A stretch of DNA of 64,000 nt from Capra hircus (GCF_001704415.2 NC_030814.1:69867121-69931120); one strand, 5' to 3'. Positions 46,214-59,177 are shown, counted from the first letter of the stretch. Numbers and translations: made by a program. The notes: generated by a model not told the origin, from the sequence alone.

Positions 46214-46352
46214 AGGCTTCCCAGGTGGCGCTAGTGGTGAAGAACCTACCTGCCAACTCAGGAGACATGAGAGACACAGGTTCGATCCCTGGGTCGAGAA
46301 GATCCCCTGGAGAAGGAAATGGCAACCCTCTCCAGTATTCTTGCCTGGAGAA
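46214..46352 (+). mobile_element. Truncated Bov-tA-type SINE
   Basis: ggcttcccaggtggcgctag to tattcttgcctggagaat; 3' part missing. Confidence 0.85.
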
Positions 46353-46443
46353 TATATTTAGTGACATCAAAACTGTAAAAGACCCCTTTACACTCTCAAA
46401 AATGAGAATCTCAGGGAGCATTTATGGAAGGAGCATATGTATT

Positions 46444-46682
46444 GGTATTTACTGTGCTTTGTGCTGTGCTTAGTCACTCAGTCATGTCTGACTCTTTGAG
46501 ACCCAATGGACTGTAGCCCACCAGGCTCCTGTGTTCATGGCATTTCCCAGGCAAGAATACTGCAATGGGTTGCCATGTCCTCCTCCAAGGGATCTTCCCA
46601 ACCCAGGGATCGAACCCAGGCCTCCCAAATTGCAGGTGGATTCTTTACCATCCGAGCCACCAGGGAAGACCAGTATTTACTG
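46444..46682 (-). mobile_element. Bov-tA-type SINE
   Basis: Complete minus copy flanked by GTATTTACTGT repeats at 46445-46455 and about 46672-46682. Confidence 0.9.
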
Positions 46683-47996
46683 TACCAGAAATTAAAACAG
46701 AGAAAAATATGTTCAATAATCAGTAATTTATTGAAAATAGCAATAATAAACCTATTTTAATAATAAAACTATTTTTCATAAAAATGACTATCTCCTAAAA
46801 CTAAAAAATATCTAATGAGAAAAGTAACATTGTTTTATACTTTGCACATTTCATTGCTGTCTGATTTAGTAGAGAAGAGCTGAATTCTCAAATCCACTTC
46901 TGCATTCAGTCCAGTACAATATTATACATCATGTTACCTGCCAAAAATTCCACTGTACTCTTATGAGAGTGAAAATAATAATGTCTCAACATTATTATGA
47001 GAATAGTTTTGACCTTGTATATCCTTTGAAAGGATGCCAGGTTCCACAAGGATTCCCTGACCACATTTTGAGAACTGTAGGTGAACACCTGTAGTCAATG
47101 TCTCTCAACTCTCCATCTGCCGCCTTTACATCCTAGGACACTATTATAATTATGTTATCCTTTTCCAATTAAAAAAAAGTCAAATTTTCTGTTAGAGTGT
47201 TATAGAAAACTCTGAAGACTACATTAGGGATGTCAGACTTGTAAAAAGAAGTTGCATAAGTCACTTCAAAAGGTCAGTTTTCTCTTCAGGGAAGCTGAAC
47301 TAAAATTATGAAAGATATATGCAAATATTGCTGTGGGTAGTGAAAACAAGCAGTGGTTTCTAGCACTTGGCAATCCAGATAGGAGCTATTCTTTGGCACT
47401 GAACTGTTTTTCTCTAGGAAACTATATATGATACAGTATAGGGTAAAAAACAGTACTGCCTTTAATTTAACAATAGTTAATGGCTTAAGTCATACAGTTT
47501 AGGACAATCAGTGAGTTTAGGACTTTTAAAGTCTTCATCCTATGATTGGGAAGACAATAAAGGTTACTGCATGGAGGAAAGTTTCAGTCCTGAGACCTAC
47601 AGAATGAAGAAAAGGCTCTGCAAAGCCAGGTATCTGCCTGTCTCCTGCTTCTTCATAGCTCTCAGCTCTGTTTTTGTTTTTGTTTTTTTTTCAGCTCTGT
47701 TTAGCTCTGCTTGGCTCCACACTCTCCTACCTATGCCCTCTGTTTCATGACCCCAAGAAAGGTATCCTTTTTTCCAGGTTTAATCCATACAGGGCCCCAA
47801 GTTCCGAGCACAGCGGGGCAGGAGGTCCCAAAGCACTGCACGCACCCCTCAAGGCAGTCAGACTCCCTGGACCTGGACAATGAGCTGCAGAGAAAGAGGA
47901 GAGGAAATGCAGGGGCCAGAACTCTGCTGGAGGCAGGCCATGCGGGTGGCAGATTGACCCCAGGGCAGCCAGCAGCAGCAAGGCCAGGAAGCCAGA
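46683..47996. other. Low-copy intergenic sequence
   Basis: No gene recognised. 47760-47990 is GC-richer and has overlapping open frames on both strands without known motifs. Confidence 0.45.
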
Positions 47997-48686
47997 CATC
48001 CTAGAGTGTGAAATCAAGTGGGCCATAGAAAGCATTCCTAGGAATGAAGCCAGTTGAGGTGATGGAATTCTAGCTAAGCTATTCCAAACCCTAAAAGATG
48101 ATGCTGTTAAAATGCTGCACCCAATATGCCAGCAAATTTGGAAAACTCAGCAGTGGCCGTAAGACTGGAAAAGGTCAGTTTTCATTCCAATCCCAAAGAA
48201 AGCAATGCCAAAGAATGTTCAAACTAATGTACAAATTGCACTCATTTTACATGCCAGCAAAATTACATTCAAAATCCCTCAAGCAAGGTTTCAGCAGTAC
48301 ATGAACTGAAAACTTGCAGATGTGCAAACTGGATTTAGAAAAGGCAGAGGGACGGAAGATCAAATTGCCAACATAAACTGGATCACAGAAAAAGCAAGGG
48401 AATTCCAAAAAACATGTACTTCTGCTTCACTGACTATGCTAAAGCCTTTGATTTTGTGGATCACAACAAACTGGAAAATTCTTAGAGATGGGAATACCAG
48501 ACCACCTTATCTGTCAAACCTGTATGTGGGTCAAGAAGCAACAGTTAGAATTGGACGTGGAACAACAGACTGATTCCAAATTGGGAAAGGAGTACCTCAA
48601 GGCTATATATGTTACCCTGCTTATTTAACTTATATGCAGAATACATCATGTGAAACATCAGGCTGGATGACTCACAAACTAGAATC

Positions 48687-50064
48687 AAGATTGCCAGGAG
48701 AAAGCTAGAGCACTTTCTAACACCATACACAAAAATAAACTCAAAATGGGTTAAAGACCTAAATGTATGACCAGAAACTATAAAACTGTTAGAGGAAAAC
48801 ATAGGCAGCATACTCACTGACATAAATCACAGCAAGATCTTTTATGATCCACCTCCTGGAGTAATGGAAATAAAAACAATAATAAATAAATGAGACCTAA
48901 TTAAACTTAAAAGCTTTTGCACAACAAAGAAAGCCAGAAGCAAGGTGAAAAGACAACCCTCAGAATGGGAGAAAATTACAGCAACTGCAACAACTGAGAA
49001 AGAATTAATCTCCAAAATATACAAGTAGTTCATGCAGCTCAATACTAGGAAAACAAACAGCTCAATCAAAAAATGGGCAAAGACCTAAGCAGACACTTCT
49101 CCAAAGAAGACATACAAATGGCTAATAAACACATGAAGAGATGCTCAACATCACTCATTATTAGAGAAATGCAAATCAAAACCACAACGAGGTATCATCT
49201 CACACCAGTCAGAATGGCTGCCATCAAAAAGTCTATACAATAAACATCGGAGATGGTGTGGAGAAAAAGGAACCCTCTTATACTATTAGTGCGAATGCAA
49301 ACTGGTACAGCCACTATGGAGAACAGTGTGGAGATTCCTTAAAAAACTGGAATAGAATTGCCATATAATCCAGAAATCCCACTGCTAGGCATATACTCCA
49401 AGGAAACTAAAATTGAAAGAGACGCATGTACCCCAGTGTTCACTGCAGCACTATTTACAATTGCTAGGACATGGAAGCAACCTAGATGTCCATCAACAGA
49501 TGAATGGATAAGGAAGTTGTGGCACATATACAAAATGGAATATTACTCAGCTATAAAAAGAATGCATATTTGAGTCAGTTCTAATGAAGTAAATGAACCT
49601 AGAGCCTATTATACGGAGTGAAGTAACTCAGAAAGAGAAATACAAATACAGTATATTAGCATATTATATGGAATTTTAAAAGATGGTACCAATGATCCTA
49701 CTTGTAGGGCAGCAAAGGAGACATAAAGAACAGACTTTTGGACTCAGTGGGAGGATACGGTGGGATGATCTGAGAGAATAGCATTGAAACATATACATTA
49801 CCATATGTAAAAAAGATGACCAGTGAAAGTTCTGTGCATAAAGCAGAGCACCCAAAGCCAGTGCTTGGGGATAACTTAGATGGATAGGGTGGGGAGGGAG
49901 TTGGGAGGCGGGTTCAGTGATGGGGGACACATGTGTACCTGTGGCCAATTCATGTTGATGTATGGCAAAAACCATCAAAATATTGTAATTATCCTCTAAA
50001 TACAATACATGAATTAATCTTAAAAAATAAAAGCAAAAAAAAGAGAAAAGATTGCTGGGAGAAA
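48687..50064 (+). mobile_element. Ruminant L1 inside BovB
   Basis: 5'-truncated L1 at 48704-50047 with ORF2 C-terminal pieces and 3' UTR. Flanked by 17-bp duplications AAGATTGCCAGGAGAAA and AAGATTGCTGGGAGAAA (two mismatches) of BovB sequence. Confidence 0.93.
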
Positions 50065-50349
50065 TATCAACAACCTCAGATATACAGATGATACCACTTT
50101 AATGGCAGAAAGTAAAAAGGAACTAAAGAGCCCTTTAATGAAATTGAAAGAGGACAGTGAAAAAAGCCGGCTTAAAACTCAACATTCAAAAAACTAGGAT
50201 CATGGCATCCAGTCCCATCACTTCATGGCAAAAAGATGGGGGAAAAGTAAAAATAGTGACAGATTTTATTTTCTTGGGCTCCAAAATCACTGTGGACAGT
50301 GACTGTAGTCATGAAATTAAACGACACTTGTTCCTTGGAAGAAAGATCA

Positions 50350-50508
50350 TCTATATCGTATTTCTAGATTCCACATATATGCATTAATATACAATACTTG
50401 TTTATCTTCTGACTCACTTCACTCTGTATGACAGTCTCTAGGTCCCTTCACATCTCTGCAAATGGCACAAATTTATTCTTTTTTATGGCTGAGTAATGTT
50501 TCTTTGTA
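50350..50508 (-). mobile_element. L1 3' fragment inside BovB
   Basis: Reversed L1 sequence (tttctagattccacatatat, ctgactcacttcactctgta). About 40-60 bp of BovB expected at this point are missing. Confidence 0.75.
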
Positions 50509-51089
50509 TTACTTTGCTGACAAAGATCCATATAGTCAAAGCTATGGTTTTTCCAGGAGTCATGTACAGACATAAGAGTTGGACCATAAAGAAGGCTGAA
50601 TGTTGAAGAATTGATGCTTTTCAATTATGGGGCTGCAGAAGACTCTTGAGTGTCCCTTGGACAGCTAGGAGTATCAAACAAGTCAATCTGAAAGGAAGCC
50701 AACCCTGAATATTCATTGGAAGGACTTATGCTAAAGCTGAAGCTCCAATACTTTGGTCACTTGATGCAAAGAGCAAACTCATTAAAAAAAGATCCTGATG
50801 CTGAGAAACACTGAGGGCAAAAGGAGATTGAGGGCAACAGAGGATAAGATAGTTGAATGGCATCATTGACTCAATGTATGTGAATTTGAGCAAACTCGGG
50901 GAGATAGTGAAGGACAGGGAAACCTGTGTGCTGCAGTCCACAGGGTCACAAAGAGTCAGATACAACTGAATGATTGAACAACAATCCAGACACTGGAATA
51001 TAGTTGCAAAGCTGCTAAGAAAACACAAATACCCAGATCCAGTAACATATCAAAAGAGTGCAGTGAACTGTGGGGGATGAGTGGCCAGT

Positions 51090-52350
51090 TAATTTCAGGG
51101 TTGTGGATAAGTTCCAATGTTAAGAAATTGTGCACTGTTGTTGGGATTGTAAACTGGCACAGCTACTATGGAAAACAGTATGGAGGTTTCTCAAAAAACT
51201 AAAAATAGAGCTACCATATGACCCAACAGTCCCCTCCTGAGAAAACCATAATTCAAAATGATACATGCACCATGATGTTCCTTGCAATACTATTTACAAT
51301 GACCAGGACATGGAAGCAACAAAAATGTCCACCGACAGAGGAATGGATAAAGAAGACGTGGTGCATATATACAAAGAAACATTACTCAGCCATAAAAAAG
51401 AATGAATCGGTGCCATATGCAGAGATGTGAAGGGACTTAGAGGCTATCATACAGAGTGAAGTGCGTCAGAAGATAAACAAGTATTGTATATTAATGCATA
51501 TATATGGAATCTAGAAATACTATATAGATGATCTTATTTGCAAAGCAGCAATAGAGACAGACATAGGGAACAAATGTATGGCTATCAAGGAGGAACGCAG
51601 GGAGCGGGGTGGGAGGAACAGAAACTGGGACTAACAAATGCACACTACTATATATAAAATCAGTAACTTATGCAAACCTACTGTATAGCACAGGGAACTC
51701 TACTCTGTGTATTCTGTGGTGACCTAAATAGGAAGGAAATCTAAAAAAGAGGGGATATGTGTATATAACTGATTCACTTTGGTGAACAGCAGAAACTAAT
51801 ACAACACTGTAAATCAATTTTACTCTAATAAAAATTAGGAAAAAATGGATTTAAAAAATAAGGAAATCCAGTCATTTCTGGCAACATGGATGAACCCTGA
51901 GGGCGTCATACTAAGTGCAATAAGTGAGACAAAGAAAAGTAAATACTGTATGTTATCACTTATATGTGAAAATTTTTTTAAAAGGCAATCTCATCAAAAT
52001 GGAGATCAAATTTGTGGTTACCAGAAGCTGGAGCTGGAAGAATTGGAGGAAAATGGTCAAAGGTACAAATTTCCAGTTATAAGATAAATCAGTACTGGGT
52101 ATGTAATGCACAGCACAATGACTATAGTTAACACTGCTATATGGCCTATTTGAAAGTTGTTAAGAAAGTAAATCCTAAAATATGGTTTTCCTTTTTTATT
52201 TAACTATGAGATGATGAATGTTAAATAAACTTATTGTGACAATCATTTTTCAATATACCTAGGTCAAGTGATTTGGCTGTACACCTTAAACCTAAGCAGT
52301 TCTGTATATCAATAATAACTCAATAAAAGTGAAACAAAAAAGAAATTGGT
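51090..52350 (+). mobile_element. Two successive L1 3' ends
   Basis: First from about 51120 (ttgttgggattgtaaactgg) to 51840; second from 51845 (the gcaacatggatgaaccctga block) to about 52340. Confidence 0.8.
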
Positions 52351-52434
52351 TATATAATTCATCATTTTAATAGAACCAAAATGATATATTTAATAAAAAG
52401 GCTCATGATATATTTAATAAAATTCAATATCTTT

Positions 52435-52552
52435 AGGAAATTCCCTGGTGGTTTAGCAGCTAGGATTCAGCGCTTTCACAGCCATGGCTCAGATTCAATC
52501 CTTCATGGTGGAACTGAGATTCCACAAGCTGCACAGCACAACCAAAAAAAAA
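52435..52552 (+). mobile_element. CHR-type SINE, short
   Basis: gaaattccctggtggtttag head, short A tail; inserted near AT-rich L1 tail sequence. Confidence 0.8.
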
Positions 52553-52649
52553 AGAAAATTCAACATCTTTATTTTTTAAATACTTATCAATTACTGATTC
52601 TTAAATATTCTTTAAAATAATAATATAGTCATATGACTACTATATGCAG

Positions 52650-54108
52650 GTCAGGAAGCAACAGTTAGAACTGGACATGGAACAACAGACTGGTTCCAAA
52701 TAGGAAAAGGAGTAAGTCAAGGCTGTATATTGTCACCCTGCTTATTTAACTTATATGCAGAGTACATCATGAGAAACGCTGGGCTGGAGGAAGCACAAGC
52801 TGGAATCAAGACTGCCAGGAGAAATATCAATAAACTCAGATATGCAGATAACACCACCCTTATGGCAGAAAGTGAGGAAGAACTAAAGAGCCTCTTGATA
52901 AAAGTGAAAGAGGAGAGTGAAAAAGTTGGCTTAAAACTCAACATTCAGAAAACTAAGATCATAGCATCTAGTCCCATCACTTCATGGCAAATAGATGGGG
53001 AAACAGTGGAAACAGTGTCAGACTTTTTTGAGGGGGCTCCAAAATCACTGCAGATGGTGATTGCAGCCATGAAATTAAAAGATAGTTACTTCTTGGAAGG
53101 AAAGTTATGACCAACCTAGATAGCATATTCAAAAGCAGAGATATTACTTTGCCAACAAAGGTCTGTCTAGTCAAGGCTATGGTTTTTCCTGTGGTCATGT
53201 ATGGATGTGAGAGTTGGACTGTGAAGAAAGCTGAGTGCCAAAGAATTGATGCTTTTGAACTGTGGTCCTGGAGAAGACTCTTGAGAGTCCCTTGGACTGC
53301 AAGTGTTAGGGGAAGCACACTGATTGAAACCGCCCACCCTGGCCAGGCACCATAGTAACCATTTGCATGGGTTGTTTTATGACAGGAGATCCTGATAAGG
53401 AATACGGAACTAATAAGCCACCACCAACTGGAAGAGTTCAGGAAAGGTCTAAAGGAGACACCGCATGTCCATCCACTTCCCAGAATCCCTCTCTCTAGCA
53501 TCCATCTTGGCTGAGTGATGTGTGAGCCACCAGGAAAGACTCTGAATTAGAATGATTGGCCAAAGACCACCCAGAAACTAATCCCATCACCATAAAACCC
53601 AAGACTGTGAGCCACGCAGCAGAGTAGTTCTCCTGGGTTCCCTTTCCCTACTGCCCTCCACCCGGGTGCCCTTTCCCAATAAAATCTCTTGCTTTGTCAG
53701 CACATGTGTCTCCTCAGACAATTCATTTCTGAGTGTTAGACAAGAGCCCAGTTTTGGGCCCTGGAAGGGGTCCCCCTTCCTGCAACACAAGGAGATCAAA
53801 CCAGTAGAGCCTAAAGGAAATCAGTCCTGAATATTCATTGGAAGGACTGATGCTGAAGCTGAAACTCCAATACTTTGGCCACCTGATGTGAAGAACTGAC
53901 TCACTGAAAAGACCCTGATGCTGGAAAAGATTGAAGGCAGGAGGAAAGCGACAACAGAGAATGAGATGGTTGGATGGCATCATAGACTCAATCGACATGA
54001 GTTTGAGTAAACTCCGAGAGTTGGTGATGGACAGGGAGGCCTGGCGTGCTGCAGTCCAAGGGACCCAAAAGAGTCAGACACGACTGAGCAACTGAACTGA
54101 ACTGCAGT
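52650..54108 (+). mobile_element. BovB LINE 3' part, split by a solo LTR
   Basis: BovB 52650-53303 encodes a 126-codon open stretch (SPCLFNLYAEYIMRNAGLEE ...) and continues after the LTR at 53788-54108, ending in gaactgaactg. Confidence 0.93.
53300..53791 (+). mobile_element. Solo LTR (class I ERV-like) inside BovB
   Basis: 484-bp LTR 53304-53787, beginning TGTTAGGGGAAGC and ending CTTCCTGCAACA, with AATAAA at 53678-53683. A 4-bp duplication CAAG lies at 53300-53303 and 53788-53791, the size typical of gamma-type integrase. No internal region remains. Confidence 0.9.
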
Positions 54109-54556
54109 TGGTCATAGTTTTCCTTCCAAGGAGCAACTATCTTTTAATTTCATGGCTGCAGTCACCATCTGCAATGATCTTGGAGCCCAAGAAAATAAAG
54201 TCCGTCACTGTTTCCATTGTTTGCCCATCTCTTGCCATGAAATGTAGGGACCAGAAGCCATGATCTTCATTTTTTGAATGTTGAATTTTAAGTCAAATTT
54301 TCCACTCTCTTTCACTTTCATCAAGAGGCTCTTTAGTTCTTCTTCACTTTCTGCCATAACGGTAGTGTCATGTGCATATTGATATGGCTATTTCTCCCTG
54401 CAATCTTGATTCTAACTTGTGCTTCATCCAGTCCCACATTTTGCATGATACACTCTGCATATAAGTTAAATAAACAGGGTGACAATATACAGCCTTGATG
54501 TACTCTTCTCCCAATCCAGAACCAGTCAGTAGTTCCATGTCCGGTTCTAATTGCTG
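54109..54556 (-). mobile_element. BovB LINE fragment, inverted to its neighbour
   Basis: Starts directly at the end of the plus-strand BovB and reads its internal region backwards (ttggtcatagttttccttcc ... aattgctgct). Followed by an A21 run. Confidence 0.92.
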
Positions 54557-54655
54557 CTAATTAAAAAAAAAAAAAAAAAAAAGGAGGGAATTCCTTGGTG
54601 GTCCACAGGGAACTCCACACTGTCACTGCCAAGGATGAACCAAACAAAAACAAAT
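54557..54655 (+). mobile_element. Poly-A and decayed CHR-type SINE
   Basis: A run at 54561-54582, then ggaattccttggtggtccac and a short body. Confidence 0.6.
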
Positions 54656-55043
54656 GAAAACAACAAAAAATATGAATCTATGGGGTAATGACTGAAAAAC
54701 TTTTAGAGTGTACTCAAATCATCTATCACAGTTCAAATTTTACAGTGTTTCAGAAACTCACCTCAACTTAGGAAAAAGGAAGATTTCTTGAGTCCGCCTT
54801 CCAGCAGTTCCACGACTAAGGAAGCCTTGCTTTCAGAGGAAATGCCAGTTAGTTTTGATGCGGACAGGATTCCACTGCTCTTTGAGGATAAAGGATGGTC
54901 AGATGGTGCTAAATGCAGGTTGAAGTGACTCCCACTTAGTGCTGCCATTTGCAAGGTTTCGGAAGGAGCCAGGAATCAGGGTTTTCATTATACACACAAT
55001 TGGAATTCGACACAGGTATTCCAAAGACTGCCCTTTAAGAACT
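54656..55043. other. Low-copy intergenic sequence
   Basis: Nothing recognised. Confidence 0.45.
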
Positions 55044-55222
55044 CATGATAAGGACTTCCCTGGTGGTCCAGTGGTTAAGTATCTGGATTCCAGTGCAGGG
55101 GATACAGGTTTGATCCCTAGTAAGATCCCATGCGCCCTGGGGCAACTAAGCCATCACACCACAATGCCTGATCTCTCCTGCCACAACTAAGACAGAAAGC
55201 AGCCAAATAAATTTTGAAAAAA
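55044..55222 (+). mobile_element. CHR-type SINE
   Basis: ggacttccctggtggtccag head to aaataaattttgaaaaaaat tail. Confidence 0.88.
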
Positions 55223-55332
55223 ATAAAGAACTAATGATATAATTATATGGCTACTGTCTCTCACACTTCTAAAACTGCAAGCCAAAGAAATACATTTAAC
55301 CTTTTATTGAGTACATATATATGTATGCGTAT

Positions 55333-55613
55333 CTTTGGAAGGAATGATGCTAAAGCTGAAACTCCAGTACTTTGGCCACCTCATGCGACGAGTTGACTGA
55401 TTGGAAAAGACTCTGATGCTGGGAGGGATTGAGGGCAGGAGGGAAAGGAGATGACTGAGGATGAGATGGCTGGATGGCATCACCGACTCGATGGACGTGA
55501 GTTTGAGTGAACTCCGGGAAATGGTGATGGACAGGGAGGTCTGGAGTCCTGCGATTCATGGGGTCACAGAGTCGGACACGTCTGAGTGACTGAACTGAAC
55601 TGAACTGAACTGA
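55333..55613 (+). mobile_element. BovB LINE 3' end with pentamer tail
   Basis: Short 3' fragment ending in four TGAAC units (55586-55609), the terminal short repeat seen on BovB copies here. Confidence 0.92.
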
Positions 55614-56157
55614 TGTAAATATGCATGTATATTCAAAATGGGTACAAAATTCTGGGAACAATACTTACCCCGACATAGCCTATAAGTCTAAAAGTTAATG
55701 GAACAAAAAATTTCCTTTCATTTTCCTCCCTCTAGGTCTGGTTTCTCTTTGTTGTTCCCCATAAAGGGGAGAGTCCTCCACTTCTCTTTTAAATGTATAT
55801 TTGGGTCCCTTTCCAAATGCAAATTCTACCTTATTTGTGGTTATTTAGGATAGATTTCAAAGCTTGTAATTTCAAAGGTAGATTGTGTTTACTTTTGAGG
55901 ACTTCCCAGACTGCAGTGTAGATATTCAAACCAACAGTATTTGGAAGGTGGGGGTGTCTCCTTTTGTTCTCTAAAAGCACCAATAAAATTGTGGAAGTGG
56001 GAACTGTAGTGAAGTTAACCAGTGGTTTCTTGATGATGGATTCTCCCCTCATTCTTCCTTGTTGCAGATATTGAGAAAACAAAAGCCCTATTTCAGAAAT
56101 ACCTGAGGCTATGGACTCATTTCCAAACTAGAACAATGTGCTCTGATATTTCATCTC
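55614..56157. other. Low-copy intergenic sequence
   Basis: No gene or repeat recognised. Confidence 0.45.
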
Positions 56158-56277
56158 CACTAGTACTCTTGCCTGGAAAATCTCATGGACAGAGGAGCCT
56201 GGTGGGCTGCTGTCCATGGGGTCGCTAGGAGTCGGACACGACTGAAGCAACTTAGCAGCAGTAGCAGCAGCAGTCTC
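56158..56277 (+). mobile_element. Bov-A-type SINE fragment
   Basis: tagtactcttgcctggaaaa to (CAG)-rich end. Confidence 0.88.
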
Positions 56278-56415
56278 TTCTATTAAAAAAAAAAAAAAAC
56301 AAAAAAAAGTGTTGGCCCACTACATTGATTAACCCATGCGCAACTCACAGGGTGAAATGCACCAGTCTAAGACCTATTGGGAAAGGAGGATTTGCTGCAA
56401 GGTCCCATGTTTAAA

Positions 56416-56612
56416 GGGCTTCCCAGGTTGTGCTAGTGATAAAGAATCTGCCTGCCAATGTGGGAGACACAAGAGATGCTGGTTCCATCCTTTGCGTCCA
56501 GAAGCTCCCCTGGAGAAGAAAATGGCAACCCACTTCAGTATTCTTGCCTCAGAAATCTCATGGATAGAGGAGCCTTGCCAGCTACAGTCCATGGGGTCAC
56601 AAAAAGTCATAC
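56416..56612 (+). mobile_element. Bov-tA-type SINE
   Basis: gggcttcccaggttgtgcta to ccatggggtcacaaaaagtc. Confidence 0.88.
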
Positions 56613-56699
56613 CGGACAGAACAATCCAGGTTAAAAGAGCTCCCTGTTCTCATTCTGAATGGCATTCAATAGGCAACATGCAGATTTTTTTTTTTTAAC

Positions 56700-57431
56700 C
56701 CCAAGCCTCTTGATGAAAGTGAAAGTGGAGAGTGAAAAAGTTGGCCTAAAGCTCAACATTCAGAAAACAAAGATCATAGCATCCGGTCCCATCACTTCAT
56801 GGGATAGATGGGAAAACAGTGGAAACAGTGTCAGACTTTATTTTGGGGGGCTCCAAAATCACTGCAGATGGTGATTGCTAAAAGACGCTTATTCCTTGGA
56901 AGAAAAGTTATGACCAACCTAGACAGCATATTCAAAAGCAGAGACATTACTTTGCCGACTAAGATCCGCCTAGTCCAGGCTATGGTTTTTCCTGTGGTCA
57001 TGTATGGATGTAAGAGTTGGACTGTGAAGAAGGCTGAGCGCTGAAGAATTGATGCTTTTGAACTGTGGTGTTGGAGAAGACTCTTGAGAGTCCCTTGGAC
57101 TGCAAGGAGATGCAACCAGTCCATTCTGAAGGAGATCAGCCCTGGGATTTCTTTGGAAGGACTGATGCTAAAGCTGAAGCTCCAGTACTTTGGCCACCTC
57201 ATGCTAAGAGTTGACTCATTGGAAAAGACTCTGATGCTGGGAGGGATTGGGGGCAGGAAGAGAAGGGGACGACAGAGGATGAGATGGCTGGATGGCATCA
57301 CTGACTTGATGGACGTGAGTCTGAGTGAACTCCGGGAGTTGGTGATGGACAGGGAGGTCTGGCGTGCAGCGATTCATGGGGTCACAGAGTTGGACACAAA
57401 TGAACAACTGAACTGAACTGAACTGAACTGA
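56700..57431 (+). mobile_element. BovB LINE 3' part
   Basis: From the SLLMKVKEESEKVGLKLNIQ-type region to the TGAAC-repeat tail at 57410-57431. The last 110 codons (57084-57416) are open, giving a long but non-functional frame. Confidence 0.93.
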
Positions 57432-57612
57432 GAAAAGACTCTGATACAGGGAAAGATCAGAGGCAGGAGGAGAAGGGGACGACAGAGGATGAGATGGTTG
57501 GATGGCATCATCGACTCAAAGGGCATGAGTTTGAGCAAGCTTGGGGAGATGGTGAAGGACAGGGAAGCCTGGTGTGCTGCAGTCCATGGGGTCACAAAGA
57601 CTCAGAACAACA
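57432..57612 (+). mobile_element. Second BovB 3' end in tandem
   Basis: Begins immediately after the previous tail (gaaaagactctgatacaggg) and repeats the terminal region. Confidence 0.88.
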
Positions 57613-58496
57613 ACAGGAAATGTGCAAAAGGTACTATCAGAGAAGTCACTGGAAGTGGAAAGAGAGGGAAGGCAAATTCACAAAACCTGAAGAGTAGCTG
57701 TAGTTTGAGAAATGGAAGCTCAGACTCAGGCGAGATTTTCCCTGCAGCGATGATTCTCAACTGTAAGACCAGTTTTTTATTTGCAGATGTGAGGAATCCC
57801 CACAGGCACAGACCAGCAGTGGGCACAAGAAAGCCCAGGGAGTGCCACGCCTTTTGTTCCTGCTCATTCCTTCAATTTCTGTCATCAAATCCAAACAATA
57901 GAGAGGCAGGAACCTGCTAGCTTCTCCTTCTTCCTCTTCTTTTTTTCAGAAATCTCCCTAAGAAAATTACTTGTGTTTAAATTTTCTTTAAACAACCTTT
58001 CACCCTAGAAATGGGAGAACTGAAATTCTGGTTAATTCTGATTTCAAACATCTGCACGGCATTTTTGGAATAGATATTGATCCCTGAGGCCTCCCGCAAT
58101 TTCACCCTTACAATGGTGTTAGGGCTAACATGAGATTTTCTTACAACGGAGTTGGTGTCACAGAACCAAAGTTGTTAACGAGTCATTACCTACTGTGGCG
58201 GGCAGCTCCTGGGTCTGGTCATCTGCAGGAGTGCAGCGCCACGGGGTAGGCTGTTTAAAATATATTGCCCACCCTCAGAAATTCCTGAGCCAGGACAAAA
58301 TGTACTTGGCTGGATGTGCACACATCTGGACCCTCCCCTTCCCAGTCTGAAGTGACTGACTAGGAGGCCACAGTTCTAGACTCTCCATTATGGCCAGCCC
58401 ATCCCTCCCTCAGTTCGTGGCCTTTGTAAGGCTCAACCACCCCTGCGTCAAAGAAATTGACCCTGGCAGGGCAGGTCCCAGAAACTGCTAGAGCCT

Positions 58497-58497
<1 letters not shown>
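57613..58497. other. Low-copy intergenic sequence
   Basis: No gene recognised; 58190-58450 is GC-richer. Confidence 0.45.

Positions 58498-58542
<45 letters not shown>
58498..58542 (+). repeat. (TG)22 microsatellite
   Basis: About 44 bases of uninterrupted TG followed by a G7 run. Confidence 0.97.
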
Positions 58543-58543
<1 letters not shown>

Positions 58544-58564
58544 GGGGGGGGCGGTGTCCACAGG

Positions 58565-59177
58565 TTGAAATGGGCTAGGAGAGACATCACTTTGAGGACA
58601 AAGGTCCATATAGTCAAAGTGAAAGAAGAAAGTGAAGTTGCTCAGTCGTGCCCGACTCTTTGCGACCCCATGGATCTTCTGTCCATGGGATTTTCCAGGC
58701 AATAGTACTGGAGTGGATTGCCATTTCCTTCTCCAGCGGATCTTCCCAACCCAGGAATCGAACCCACGTCTCCCGCATTGTAGACAGACGCTTTACCATC
58801 TGAGCCACCATAGATGGATATGAGAGTTGGACCATAAAGAAGAAGGCTGAGCATGGAAGCTTTGGAGCATTGATGCTTTAAAAATTGTGGTGTTGGAGAA
58901 GACTCTTGAGAGTCCCTTGGACAATAAGATCAAACCAGTCAATCCTAAAGGAAATCAACCTTGAATATTCACTGGAAGGACTGATACTTTGGCCACCTGA
59001 TTCGAAGAGCCGACTCATTGGTAAAGACCCTGATGCTGGGAAAGATTGAAGGCAGGAAGAGAAGGGGTCAATAGAGGATGAAATGATTGGATGGCATCAC
59101 TAACTCAATGGACACGAGTTTGAGCAAATTCTGGGAGACAGTGAAGGACAGGGAAGCCTGGTATTCTGCAGTCCATG
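58565..59177 (+). mobile_element. BovB LINE 3' part with nested SINE
   Basis: BovB text on both sides of a minus-strand Bov-tA SINE at about 58618-58812. The BovB is interrupted again at 59178 by an LTR and finishes at 60457-60505. Confidence 0.88.
58618..58812 (-). mobile_element. Bov-tA-type SINE in BovB
   Basis: agaaagtgaagttgctcagt to ccatctgagccacca. Confidence 0.9.

Larger units (their letters stand above)
47997..50990 (+). mobile_element. BovB LINE split by two L1 insertions
   Basis: BovB runs 47997-48686 (QTGFRKGRGTEDQIANINWI region, frame broken), resumes at 50065-50349 and again at about 50505-50990 to the gaatgattgaacaacaa end. The gaps are an L1 on each strand. Confidence 0.9.

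Noticed and set aside
47711..48035. Overlapping open frames on both strands in a GC-richer patch as an exon
   Set aside because: No known motif, no convincing splice signals, and it runs into a BovB element.
55586..55612. Short regular repeats as a CRISPR-like array or origin
   Set aside because: They are the TGAAC-unit tails of BovB elements; no spacer-repeat structure exists anywhere in the window and the genome is mammalian.
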